The position numbers were made by a program, and so were the translations under genes. Shown piece by piece: positions 54,925 through 62,343 of a stretch of DNA of 64,000 nucleotides; positions within the stretch are counted from its first letter, which is position 1; every line of letters starts with the position of its first letter. The DNA lies in assembly GCF_001595985.1 (NCBI RefSeq), contig NZ_LOJJ01000018.1:62001-126000 (forward strand). The letters are read 5' to 3'. The notes under the pieces were generated by a model, which made no database searches, had not been told where the DNA came from, and saw only the letters and a program-made list of their open reading frames with translations. Origin of the DNA: Polynucleobacter sinensis. Its GTDB lineage: Bacteria; Pseudomonadota; Gammaproteobacteria; Burkholderiales; Burkholderiaceae.

Positions 54925-55656
54925 CTAAATTGTGGAATGAAGGGTGATATTGAATCGATCCTTAAATGCTTTTTTGAGTTCCTCAAACATCACGCCCACG
55001 CGAATAACAGAAAAGTCACTAAAGTCGATAATGGTGCTCGATCTACCCAGGGTGTTGTGGTACTTGGATAGTCCATAGTCTGCTATCAAGTCAACGGCAT
55101 TAAGTACTTCCGCTTCAATATCATCGGCGCGGTATTTGCTTCCCATGAGAGAGGTGTTGGCTGAGGAGCCAAAAACTGGCATCCCCATCTCCCATGATTG
55201 ATTTACAAGTTCATCATGTAGTACTCCTGCATTCAGAAGCATGTCGATGGTTCCGGATTTTGTTGAATTCTGGAGTACAAATGGGTCTACATTCTTGAAG
55301 AAGGGATGGCTGGGATTGAAGGGGGCAACAACGGAGAATGGAAGCTTTTCTCGCTCAATAATCTCCTGAATCATCCCTCGCTTTTCATTTGGTAGCACAT
55401 GGATTTCATTGCTAATTTTCCAGTTGGAAAAGAATCCGCTTGGCTTTTCGTAGCTTCGATTCTTGGCTTGAAAAATTCTTTTGATAGCGTTTTCTTTGCT
55501 GCCAATAACAGCGTATGCAACATCAAGACCGATGACCGCAACGCCACCATTACTAAGAACATTCAGAATTTCTGTGGCATCTGCCTTAAGTTTTTCTGTT
55601 GTCACCGCATCGTGGGTATTCGCGTGATTTGCGCTGGGTTTGAGGATTTTTGGCAT
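54925..55656 (-). CDS. Divergent YrdC/Sua5-domain protein
   Basis: A 243-residue protein of the Sua5/YrdC fold, normally an L-threonylcarbamoyladenylate synthase for tRNA t6A. Kept features include K65 and R67 (AKNR), SSAN at 164-167 and the phosphate-side SST in GRSSTIID (205-211). The usual P-T-D-T-x-Y-G-L strand reads GLDVAYAVIG, a strong change, and the region around PSGFF is also altered. Being in a Bug operon under a GntR regulator, it is more likely a catabolic or carbamoyl-transfer paralogue than the housekeeping tRNA enzyme. A tRNA role is not excluded. Confidence 0.8.
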   Translation of the reverse strand: MPKILKPSANHANTHDAVTTEKLKADATEILNVLSNGGVAVIGLDVAYAVIGSKENAIKRIFQAKNRSYEKPSGFFSNWKISNEIHVLPNEKRGMIQEIIEREKLPFSVVAPFNPSHPFFKNVDPFVLQNSTKSGTIDMLLNAGVLHDELVNQSWEMGMPVFGSSANTSLMGSKYRADDIEAEVLNAVDLIADYGLSKYHNTLGRSSTIIDFSDFSVIRVGVMFEELKKAFKDRFNITLHSTI

Positions 55657-55702
55657 ATGTCTCCTTATTTCTGAAATTTCTTATGAGGAAAAATATAGCA
55701 TA

Positions 55703-55714
55703 ATTGTGCACAAT
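55703..55714. promoter_or_regulatory. Palindromic operator, site 1 (GntR/FCD type)
   Basis: A perfect 12-bp palindrome ATTGTGCACAAT, 47 bases upstream of the YrdC-domain start. It shares TTGT-NN-ACAA with site 2; the centres are 52 bp apart, about five helical turns. The form fits operators of GntR regulators with an FCD domain, encoded next door. Confidence 0.65.
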
Positions 55715-55755
55715 ATATCCATTTAAATACGATTTAATGAATAATTATGTAATAT

Positions 55756-55765
55756 TTGTATACAA
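55756..55765. promoter_or_regulatory. Palindromic operator, site 2 (GntR/FCD type)
   Basis: A perfect palindrome TTGTATACAA, 9 bases before the GntR start codon. It has the same TTGT-NN-ACAA arms as site 1. Its place next to the start argues for autoregulation. Confidence 0.65.
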
Positions 55766-55773
55766 TAGAAAAT

Positions 55774-56412
55774 ATGGAAACAACTGCATCCCGCATCTAC
55801 AGTCAAGTAAAAGAGTGCATCGTCGATGGCCACTATCCCCCGGGAATGCGGATAGTTGAGCAGAATGTTGCTAAGGAGTTCAGTTCATCGCGCACTCCCG
55901 TTCGTGAGGCTATGCGAATGTTGGCTTCTGATGGCTTTTTAGTTTTTACCCCCAATAGTGGCACCGTTGTTAGGGAGTGGACGGTAGAGCAGATTCGAGA
56001 ATTATTTGATCTGCGCGCCCTAATCGAGGGGGAGATAGCTGATTTATCAGCATGCAAAATCTCTGATCAGGAGATCGAGCAACTTCAATCCATTCAAGAT
56101 CAAATAGAGAGAGTTGTTGCTACCCAGCCAAAGGATGTCTTAAGTGATATTTCTGCATTGAATCGAGAATTTCATCAAATCATTGCCAAGGCGGGAAGAA
56201 ATGATCGCTTAATGGCTATGTTAGCGGGCGCTATTGAGGCACCAATTATTCACAAAACCTTTCGTAGTTATTCGGAAAGGGAATTACAGCGTAGTCTTCA
56301 GCATCACAGGGAGTTAATAGATGCGCTAATGGCCCGAGATGGCTCTTGGGCTAGGAGCGTTATGAGTGCCCATATTTATGCAGCAAAAAATGCTTTACTT
56401 GGTGCGAAATAA
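55774..56412 (+). CDS. GntR-family regulator with FCD effector domain
   Basis: A 212-residue regulator. The winged helix contains SRTPVREAMRML (about 39-50) and the all-helical FCD domain has LFDLRALIEGEIADL and NREFHQII, with His positions that often bind a metal (HHRELIDAL). The ATG at 55774 is chosen; a TTG at 55756 would lie inside the palindrome. It should bind the two TTGT-NN-ACAA sites and control both the YrdC-Bug operon and its own operon with the PEP-mutase-like gene. FCD regulators usually respond to a carboxylate. Confidence 0.9.
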   Translation: METTASRIYSQVKECIVDGHYPPGMRIVEQNVAKEFSSSRTPVREAMRMLASDGFLVFTPNSGTVVREWTVEQIRELFDLRALIEGEIADLSACKISDQEIEQLQSIQDQIERVVATQPKDVLSDISALNREFHQIIAKAGRNDRLMAMLAGAIEAPIIHKTFRSYSERELQRSLQHHRELIDALMARDGSWARSVMSAHIYAAKNALLGAK

Positions 56413-56446
56413 AGGCAAAGATTAAGTGGAACAAAAAAGATAAAAA

Positions 56447-57304
56447 ATGAAAAAGCAGAGCTTGAAACAAGTGATTACTAGCGGTGACATGATTGTGGCG
56501 CCAGGTATTTATGACATGATCTCTGCGCTTATTGCTGATCAGATGGGATTTGGCGCTTTATATGTTACTGGGTATGGAACTGTTGCATCTTATATGGGAA
56601 TCCCGGATGCGGGGCTGGCAACCTACACGGATATGCTTAATCGTATTTCAAGATTTTCAGAATTAACTACGACGCCTATTATTGCTGATGCTGATACAGG
56701 CTATGGTGGACTATTAAATGTTGCCAATACAGTTAAGGGTTACGAAAAAGCAGGTATCGCCGCAATTCAATTAGAGGATCAAGAGTTCCCAAAAAAATGT
56801 GGTCACACTCCCGGGCGAAAAGTAATTCCAGCTGAAGATATGGTTCAGAAAATTCAGGTTGCATGTGACTCGCGAAAGAGTGATGAGTTCTTGATAGTGG
56901 CTAGAACGGATGCGCGCTCGAGTTTGGGTATTGATGAGGCTATTGAGCGGGCGCAGCTTTATGCGGATGCCGGTGCGGACATTATTTTTGTTGAATCACC
57001 AGAATCGGAAGAGGAGATGAAAAAGATTTGCGATAGCGTGAATAAGCCAACATTGGCTAATTTAGTGCCTGGCGGGAGAACGCCTATGCTGCCTGCTCGT
57101 CAATTGCAAGAGATCGGTTATGCCATTGCAATTCACCCTGTTACAGGATTTTTAGCGGCTGCTCGTTCTTTGGAAAAATCGTACTCTTGCTTGAGGGAGG
57201 GTGGAGACTTGGACAAATCTCTTGATCTTTATCCTTTTGCAAAATTTAATGAATTGATTGGTTTTCCAGAGATTTGGGATTTTGATAAGCGATATGCCAA
57301 ATAG
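56447..57304 (+). CDS. Isocitrate lyase / PEP mutase-superfamily enzyme
   Basis: A 285-residue TIM-barrel enzyme. The metal-site motif D81-A-D83 (IIADADTGYGG) and the lid motif KKCGH at 116-120 match the 2-methylisocitrate lyase/oxaloacetate decarboxylase/carboxyphosphonate mutase group. The KKCGH Cys is the catalytic residue of lyase members, which supports C-C cleavage of a substituted malate or isocitrate. It follows the GntR gene by 34 bases. The specific substrate cannot be told. Confidence 0.9.
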   Translation: MKKQSLKQVITSGDMIVAPGIYDMISALIADQMGFGALYVTGYGTVASYMGIPDAGLATYTDMLNRISRFSELTTTPIIADADTGYGGLLNVANTVKGYEKAGIAAIQLEDQEFPKKCGHTPGRKVIPAEDMVQKIQVACDSRKSDEFLIVARTDARSSLGIDEAIERAQLYADAGADIIFVESPESEEEMKKICDSVNKPTLANLVPGGRTPMLPARQLQEIGYAIAIHPVTGFLAAARSLEKSYSCLREGGDLDKSLDLYPFAKFNELIGFPEIWDFDKRYAK

Positions 57305-57471
57305 AATGTAAGAGGAGCGGTAAGTCTATTCCCAGATTATTGGTTGCCTTAGGCATTAGCGGATTTATTTGCTGGTAATTAGTGAGTTAGCGGAGCTATG
57401 GTGCGATGCTGTAGATGAAAAGGGTGGTTAGAATATTATTTTTTTGAAAATATAAACATATTTTCAGATCA

Positions 57472-58698
57472 CTATTTCAGAATATTTGCATCTAACATCT
57501 TGCTGATTTGGAGCTCACTCAGGCCGATGTTTTTAAGAATTTCTATAGTGTGTTCGCCTAGTCTTGGGCTAGGGGCATTATTTATTTGAGACCCATCATC
57601 CAAAGTAAAGCCTAGCCCTGCGGTTTTAATGGTTTTATTAGTCTGCTTAAATGTATGCAGCGGAATAGAGACCTTATCATTTGTGGAAAGTTCGTCTAAG
57701 AATTCAGCTAGAGTGCGAACCTTGGCGGCAGGTACGCCGATTGCATTCAATTGTTCTTCGAGGTTGGTGGCAGATTTACTTAGGAGAGCATCCTGAATTT
57801 TTTTCTTAACTAAGGCGGGATCTTTTGCGACAACAAATCCACCATTTTTTGCATTAAAGGCATTTAGATCTATTAGTTCAGCATCATTGCAGATGGCATC
57901 TAAATTTAATAGATGCATCATTTTTTTAAATTGAGTTGGGGTATTCGCTGCAGTGGAAATCCAGCCATCATCACATTTAAATGCATCAGATGCAGGGCTT
58001 CCGCTATACCCTTTGTTGCCTAAGCGCTTTGACACTTTCTTATCGGTGAGATAGTCGGTTGTGTATGGGTACATCAGCATCAATGCTGCTTGTATGAGCG
58101 AGGTCTCTATGTATTGACCAACCCCTTGAGTGGATTGGCGATAGATTGCAGAGGTGATGGAAAGGGCGCCAAGCATCCCTACGGCAACATCAATGACAGG
58201 GAAGCCAACCTTAGTTGGGTCGGTGTCATTTTCAGGTCCGGACATCATCATCATCCCGGTAAGGGCCTGTATGACTTGATCGTATCCACCTCTGGTTGCC
58301 CACTGTCCTTTTTGACCATATCCTGAGATGGAGCAATAGACAATTTTTGGATTAATTTTTTTAATGGACTCATAATCGAGGCCATACTTTTTTACAATGC
58401 CAGGGCGAAAATTTTCAATAAAGACATTGGCATTTTGCGCCAAGGCTCGAATCGCTTCAGCACCCTCTGGTGTTCGGATATCAATTGCTAAGGACTTTTT
58501 GCCAGCATTGAATGCCGAAAATCCTGTAGGAGTATCAGTTGTTGGATTTTCTGTATTGGCACGCAATACATCGCCTGAACCGGGCTTTTCTATCTTGATG
58601 ACATCCGCTCCAAGTTGAGCCAAGAAGTAGGATGCCAATGGTCCAGCGATGACATGAGACATGTCAATTATGCGGACTCCCTGTAGTGATGCCGTCAT
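57472..58698 (-). CDS. CaiB/BaiF-family (class III) CoA transferase
   Basis: A 408-residue CoA transferase with the catalytic D140 in GGYDQVIQALTGMM. N-terminal GVRIIDMSHVIAGPLASYFL and the ADVIKIEKPGSGD cofactor-side segment are usual. It moves CoA from an acyl-CoA donor to a carboxylate. It follows the Bug gene by 6 bases, so the imported acid is probably activated by this enzyme. The divergent gene pair (AcuR-like TetR, acuI) may act on the product. Confidence 0.92.
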   Translation of the reverse strand: MTASLQGVRIIDMSHVIAGPLASYFLAQLGADVIKIEKPGSGDVLRANTENPTTDTPTGFSAFNAGKKSLAIDIRTPEGAEAIRALAQNANVFIENFRPGIVKKYGLDYESIKKINPKIVYCSISGYGQKGQWATRGGYDQVIQALTGMMMMSGPENDTDPTKVGFPVIDVAVGMLGALSITSAIYRQSTQGVGQYIETSLIQAALMLMYPYTTDYLTDKKVSKRLGNKGYSGSPASDAFKCDDGWISTAANTPTQFKKMMHLLNLDAICNDAELIDLNAFNAKNGGFVVAKDPALVKKKIQDALLSKSATNLEEQLNAIGVPAAKVRTLAEFLDELSTNDKVSIPLHTFKQTNKTIKTAGLGFTLDDGSQINNAPSPRLGEHTIEILKNIGLSELQISKMLDANILK

Positions 58699-58704
58699 AT
58701 TGGA

Positions 58705-59679
58705 TTACTCTGCGCTAATGCCAGTTAAGCGAATAATTTCAGCCCATTTTTTATTTTCGCTATTCATATAACTGGCAAATGCTTGTGGGCTTTGGCTGGG
58801 GGTAACAATATTTCCAGCGTCTTCATAAGCTGTTTTTAAAGCCGGAGTAGCAAGGGCTTTAGAGATTCCTTGGAACAAGATATTGATTCGCTCTGCAGGA
58901 GTTTTGATGGGGGCCCACATACCAAACCAAGACTCCTGAATGGTGAGCTCATTTTTCATGATTTCATTTAGGGTAGGTACATCAGGCAATTGCGCTAGGC
59001 GATTTTTACTTGTCACGGCTAAGGCGCGTAACTTTCCGCCCTTGACCAAGGGAACACCTGTGCCTGCAATTGGAAAGGCAAATTGTGTATCTCCACGCAG
59101 GAGTGAGGCTGCAATTTCAACAGACCCCTTTAAAGGGATGTGTGTAATTTTGAGATTATTTAGGGCTACAAACGTTGCTCCCGCGATATGGGCTGAGGTG
59201 CCAATGCCTCCCGAGCTGTAATTCATAGTTCCAGGATTTGCTTTTGCTGCGGCAATAATATCCTCAATCTTCTTGTATGGGGAGTCATTTGAGACGACCA
59301 TTACAGTGGGTGATGAGTACATATTACTAATGGGGATGAACTCGCTTAATGGGTTGATTGAGAGTTCTGGCTTCATGATTTTTTGGATCAACTGAATATT
59401 CGAGCCAAGCAGTAAGGTGTATCCATCAGGCGCTGATTGAGCGACAAACTGGGTGGCTAATACCCCTCCGGCACCTACTTTATTTTCAACAATGATCGGC
59501 TGCTTTAGGGCTTCACCTAAATAAGGTGCAACTTGTCGGAGCTGAACATCAGGGCCACCTCCGGCAGCGTAGGCGGAGATGGTTTTGATGGGTTTGTCAG
59601 GATAGCCTGCTTGAGAGAAGGCCTCAAGCGGCGACAGGCTAATCAACGGCACCATTCTTAAGAAATTTCTGCGATCCAT
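58705..59679 (-). CDS. Bug-family (TctC) TTT substrate-binding protein
   Basis: A 324-residue receptor with a short signal peptide including RRNFLRMVPLISLSPLEAFS; the RR-x-F-L start hints at Tat export, unlike the other Bug proteins here. The mature part starts YPDKPIKTISAYAAGGGPDV, with HIPLKGSVEIA where others have HVPYKG. It forms an operon with the CoA transferase gene and faces a TetR gene across 99 bases. Confidence 0.92.
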   Translation of the reverse strand: MDRRNFLRMVPLISLSPLEAFSQAGYPDKPIKTISAYAAGGGPDVQLRQVAPYLGEALKQPIIVENKVGAGGVLATQFVAQSAPDGYTLLLGSNIQLIQKIMKPELSINPLSEFIPISNMYSSPTVMVVSNDSPYKKIEDIIAAAKANPGTMNYSSGGIGTSAHIAGATFVALNNLKITHIPLKGSVEIAASLLRGDTQFAFPIAGTGVPLVKGGKLRALAVTSKNRLAQLPDVPTLNEIMKNELTIQESWFGMWAPIKTPAERINILFQGISKALATPALKTAYEDAGNIVTPSQSPQAFASYMNSENKKWAEIIRLTGISAE

Positions 59680-59732
59680 ATAGTCTCCTCCACCGATTTT
59701 TTATGTTTGGATATTCTCTTTATAAACAATAG

Positions 59733-59761
59733 TTGACCGTTCGTCTAGTGTATATTACATT
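59733..59761 (+). promoter_or_regulatory. Candidate promoter with TetR-type dyad
   Basis: TTGACC and TACATT are 17 bases apart, a reasonable sigma-70 promoter for the TetR gene. The -35 box overlaps GACCGTTCGTC, with arms GAC/GTC, which could be the repressor site controlling both directions. No experimental support. Confidence 0.4.
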
Positions 59762-59778
59762 CTTATCAAATCCGTTCA

Positions 59779-60444
59779 ATGGAGAAGTGGGTGACTGCTC
59801 AATTACTAGACCCAAAAGAGACTCTCAGTAAAAAGGGGGGCAAACGCCAAATGTTGATTGACATTGGCACGGCCATCTTCACTCAAAAGGGATTTAGTAG
59901 TACGAGTCTGGATGACATTGTGATGGCCGCCGATATTCCGAAGGGTTCGTTTTATTACTATTTCAAAGGTAAAGAAGACTTTGCAATTGAGGTGATAAAA
60001 AACTATGGACGCTATTTCTCAAGGAAGTTGGAGCGCGTACTTGAAGACCCAAGTAAAAGTCCTTTGGGACGATTGAAGGCGTTTTGCGAGGAAGCTACAA
60101 AGGGAGTAACACGATTTGAGTTTAAGCGAGGCTGCCTCATTGGCAACTTGGGTCAAGAGATGGCGAGCCTGGAAGAAAGCTTCCGATTAGAACTCTTCGA
60201 CGTAATTTTTGATTGGCGTAAGCGTGTTGAGCTCTGTATTGAAGAGGCTAAGAAGCTTGGGGAGATTGAGACAAAAGTAAGTAGCAAGGAGTTATCTAAG
60301 TTTTTTTGGAGCGCTTGGGAGGGTGCTGTACTTTGTTCAAAGCTGGAAAAATCAGCTAACCCCTTAAAAATTGTGAGCGATCTTTTTATCAATGAATTAT
60401 TAAAACCAACAATGACAAAAAATAGAAGGGGTGCTAATGTTTAA
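59779..60444 (+). CDS. TetR-family regulator, AcuR-like
   Basis: A 221-residue repressor with the TetR helix-turn-helix (TSLDDIVMAADIPKGSFYYY) and the C-terminal pattern FKRGCLIGNLGQEMA shared with AcuR-type regulators. An in-frame GTG at 59791 with GGAG upstream may be the real start, giving 217 residues. The gene overlaps acuI by 8 bases and is divergent from the Bug/CoA-transferase operon, so it probably controls both. AcuR of Rhodobacter responds to acrylate, which suggests a short unsaturated acid here by analogy. Confidence 0.87.
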   Translation: MEKWVTAQLLDPKETLSKKGGKRQMLIDIGTAIFTQKGFSSTSLDDIVMAADIPKGSFYYYFKGKEDFAIEVIKNYGRYFSRKLERVLEDPSKSPLGRLKAFCEEATKGVTRFEFKRGCLIGNLGQEMASLEESFRLELFDVIFDWRKRVELCIEEAKKLGEIETKVSSKELSKFFWSAWEGAVLCSKLEKSANPLKIVSDLFINELLKPTMTKNRRGANV

Positions 60445-61435
60445 AGCGATCTACCTAACTAAAGCTGATGACGGCAAGACTGTCTCCCAGATTAAAGAGT
60501 TGCAGGACTCTGACTTGCCTGAATTTGAGTCAGGCGGCGTAACAATCGCAGTAAATCATTCCACTATTAACTACAAAGATGGGTTAGCTATTACGGGCAA
60601 GTCACCCGTTGTCCGAAAGTTCCCTATGGTGCCCGGGATCGATTTCTGCGGGAGTGTGACCCAGAGCGATCATCCTGCTTGGAAGGTGGGTGATGAAGTC
60701 ATTTTGAATGGTTGGGGTGTGGGTGAGTCTCATTGGGGTGGCTTGTCTCAAATGGCTCGAGTGTCTGGCGACTGGCTGGTGACAAAACCCAAGTCATTAT
60801 CTTCTCAGGACTGCATGTCAATTGGCACTGCTGGTTACACAGCTATGCTTTGTGTACTGGCTTTGGAGCGTAATGGCGTTAATCCAAATAGTGGAGAAAT
60901 TTTAGTCACTGGCGCATCTGGTGGTGTGGGATCATTTGCTATCTCCATTCTTTCGACCTTGGGCTATCACGTAGTTGCATCTACGGGCAAGGTGAGCGAG
61001 CAATCTTATTTAATGGGCTTAGGTGCAAAAGAAGTGATGGATCGTGAGATTCTCTCGGCTGCAGGTAAGCCTTTACAAAAAGAGCGTTGGGCTGGCGTGG
61101 TAGATACTGTTGGGTCCCACACTTTAGCGAATGCCTGCGCTTCTTCGAAATACGGCGGTACTGTTACAGCTTGCGGTTTGGCGGGCGGCATGGATCTGCC
61201 TTTGACTGTGGCTCCATTTATTTTGCGTGGCGTTAGCTTGATTGGGGTCGATAGTGTGATGGCATCTAAGCAGGTGAGGGAGAATGCATGGAATCGTCTT
61301 GCTCGAGACTTGAAGCCATCAGTGATTGCTGAAGTTGCAAAAGTTGTGGGTTTGCAAGAAGCTATTACTGCTGGCAATGAAATTTTGTCCGGCGCTATTC
61401 GTGGACGGGTTGTGGTTGATGTGAATAAGCCGTAA
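60437..61435 (+). CDS. acuI: Acrylyl-CoA reductase (AcuI/YhdH family, zinc-free MDR)
   Basis: A 332-residue NADPH-dependent reductase. STINYKDGLAITGKSPVVRK and FPMVPGIDFCGSV match AcuI closely, and the cofactor motif GASGGVG is at 159-165. The ATG at 60437 follows AAGGGG; a GTG at 60431 is less likely. AcuI reduces acrylyl-CoA to propionyl-CoA, detoxifying a reactive enoyl-CoA. The close link to a CoA transferase and a Bug gene across the promoter is in keeping with activation and reduction of an imported unsaturated acid. A terminator follows. Confidence 0.88.
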   Translation: MFKAIYLTKADDGKTVSQIKELQDSDLPEFESGGVTIAVNHSTINYKDGLAITGKSPVVRKFPMVPGIDFCGSVTQSDHPAWKVGDEVILNGWGVGESHWGGLSQMARVSGDWLVTKPKSLSSQDCMSIGTAGYTAMLCVLALERNGVNPNSGEILVTGASGGVGSFAISILSTLGYHVVASTGKVSEQSYLMGLGAKEVMDREILSAAGKPLQKERWAGVVDTVGSHTLANACASSKYGGTVTACGLAGGMDLPLTVAPFILRGVSLIGVDSVMASKQVRENAWNRLARDLKPSVIAEVAKVVGLQEAITAGNEILSGAIRGRVVVDVNKP

Positions 61436-61461
61436 CTGAATTGCTCAGTCTCGCTAAAAAC

Positions 61462-61486
61462 CCCACCATTATTGGTGGGTTTTTTA
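61462..61486 (+). terminator. Intrinsic terminator after acuI
   Basis: CCCACCA pairs with TGGTGGG around TTAT and a T-run follows. It lies 26 bases after the acuI stop, before the end of the convergent GntR/UTRA gene. Confidence 0.88.
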
Positions 61487-61511
61487 TTCCTATCAAACTG
61501 ATGATCTCTAT

Positions 61512-62246
61512 TTAGATTGCAACATCTCTTCTCAGCTTGCTAATAACGGTATGTCGATCTGCAGGGCACACAGTAATCGTGATTTCAAATACATCATTTG
61601 AGCTATCGATATAAGTGCGGATAATTTTGAGTCCAGGGGCATTCTCTTTGGACTTTAAGACTACGGCTTGGGATTTGTTTAGAGCAACCCCAATAACCTC
61701 TTGTTTAATTTCCGCTATTGAAATGCCATATTTTTTTTCAATGAGGTTACTAATAAGTGTACGCGGATTTTTTTTAACGAGATTGGCGACTTCTTTATAT
61801 TTGGCGTCGACATAATTATCAGTAATGCTTAGCGGTAATTTTGATTTTGAATCGACATACCTTAAATAGCTCAGCTGAATCCAATCTTTTCGGCCGCTGT
61901 ATTTCAGCTCCGCCGCTAATTTCTTACTTGCCGACACCTTTTGTAGCGATAAGAATGTTCGCTCATAGGTTTCGCTAAATGCAATAAGGTCTTCGATAGA
62001 GCCAATAGTTTGTTTGTAGTTTTTTTGAGGGGAGGAGGCTTCAACCTTGGTGCCAACCCCTTTTTTTCTTGAGATTAATCCAAGAGCTTGCAGTTCAGCA
62101 ATGGCAGCTCGGATGGTATGCCGGCTAGCGGAGTAGATCTCAGAGAGCTCGAGCTCTGTTGGCAAAAGAGATCCAACGGGATAGCGCCCCGCTGAGATCG
62201 CGTGCTTTAGTTTCTGAGCTAGTTGGACGTAAAGCGCCTGCTTCAT
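61512..62246 (-). CDS. GntR-family regulator with UTRA domain (HutC subfamily)
   Basis: A 244-residue regulator starting at the ATG at 62246; a longer frame to 62303 would place the direct repeats inside the coding region. The winged helix-turn-helix is around SLLPTELELSEIYSASRHTI, followed by the UTRA ligand domain (KDWIQLSYLRYVDSKSKLPL). It faces the Bug/enolase operon and should control it through the repeats in the gap. HutC-type regulators respond to small metabolites. Confidence 0.9.
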   Translation of the reverse strand: MKQALYVQLAQKLKHAISAGRYPVGSLLPTELELSEIYSASRHTIRAAIAELQALGLISRKKGVGTKVEASSPQKNYKQTIGSIEDLIAFSETYERTFLSLQKVSASKKLAAELKYSGRKDWIQLSYLRYVDSKSKLPLSITDNYVDAKYKEVANLVKKNPRTLISNLIEKKYGISIAEIKQEVIGVALNKSQAVVLKSKENAPGLKIIRTYIDSSNDVFEITITVCPADRHTVISKLRRDVAI

Positions 62247-62268
62247 GTTTAAAAATTCTTGACTATAA

Positions 62269-62279
62269 GTACGGACATA
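62269..62279. promoter_or_regulatory. Direct repeat copy 1 (candidate GntR/UTRA operator)
   Basis: GTACGGACATA, identical to the copy 25 bases downstream. Both contain GT-N4-AC, the core of HutC-type operators. It lies 23 bases upstream of the GntR start. Confidence 0.55.
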
Positions 62280-62293
62280 GTACACTTTTGTAT

Positions 62294-62304
62294 GTACGGA
62301 CATA
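62294..62304. promoter_or_regulatory. Direct repeat copy 2 (candidate GntR/UTRA operator)
   Basis: GTACGGACATA, second copy. With the flanking TAT it forms TATGT-ACGG-ACATA, a short palindrome with a 4-base spacer. It lies 40 bases before the Bug start and is well placed to block that promoter. Confidence 0.55.
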
Positions 62305-62343
62305 TGACATAATGATTCATCAAATAATGCCTTGGAGACGGAG

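Noticed and set aside
62247..62303. Earlier start of the GntR/UTRA gene
   Set aside because: It would put the direct repeats inside the coding region and adds 19 residues before the helix-turn-helix.
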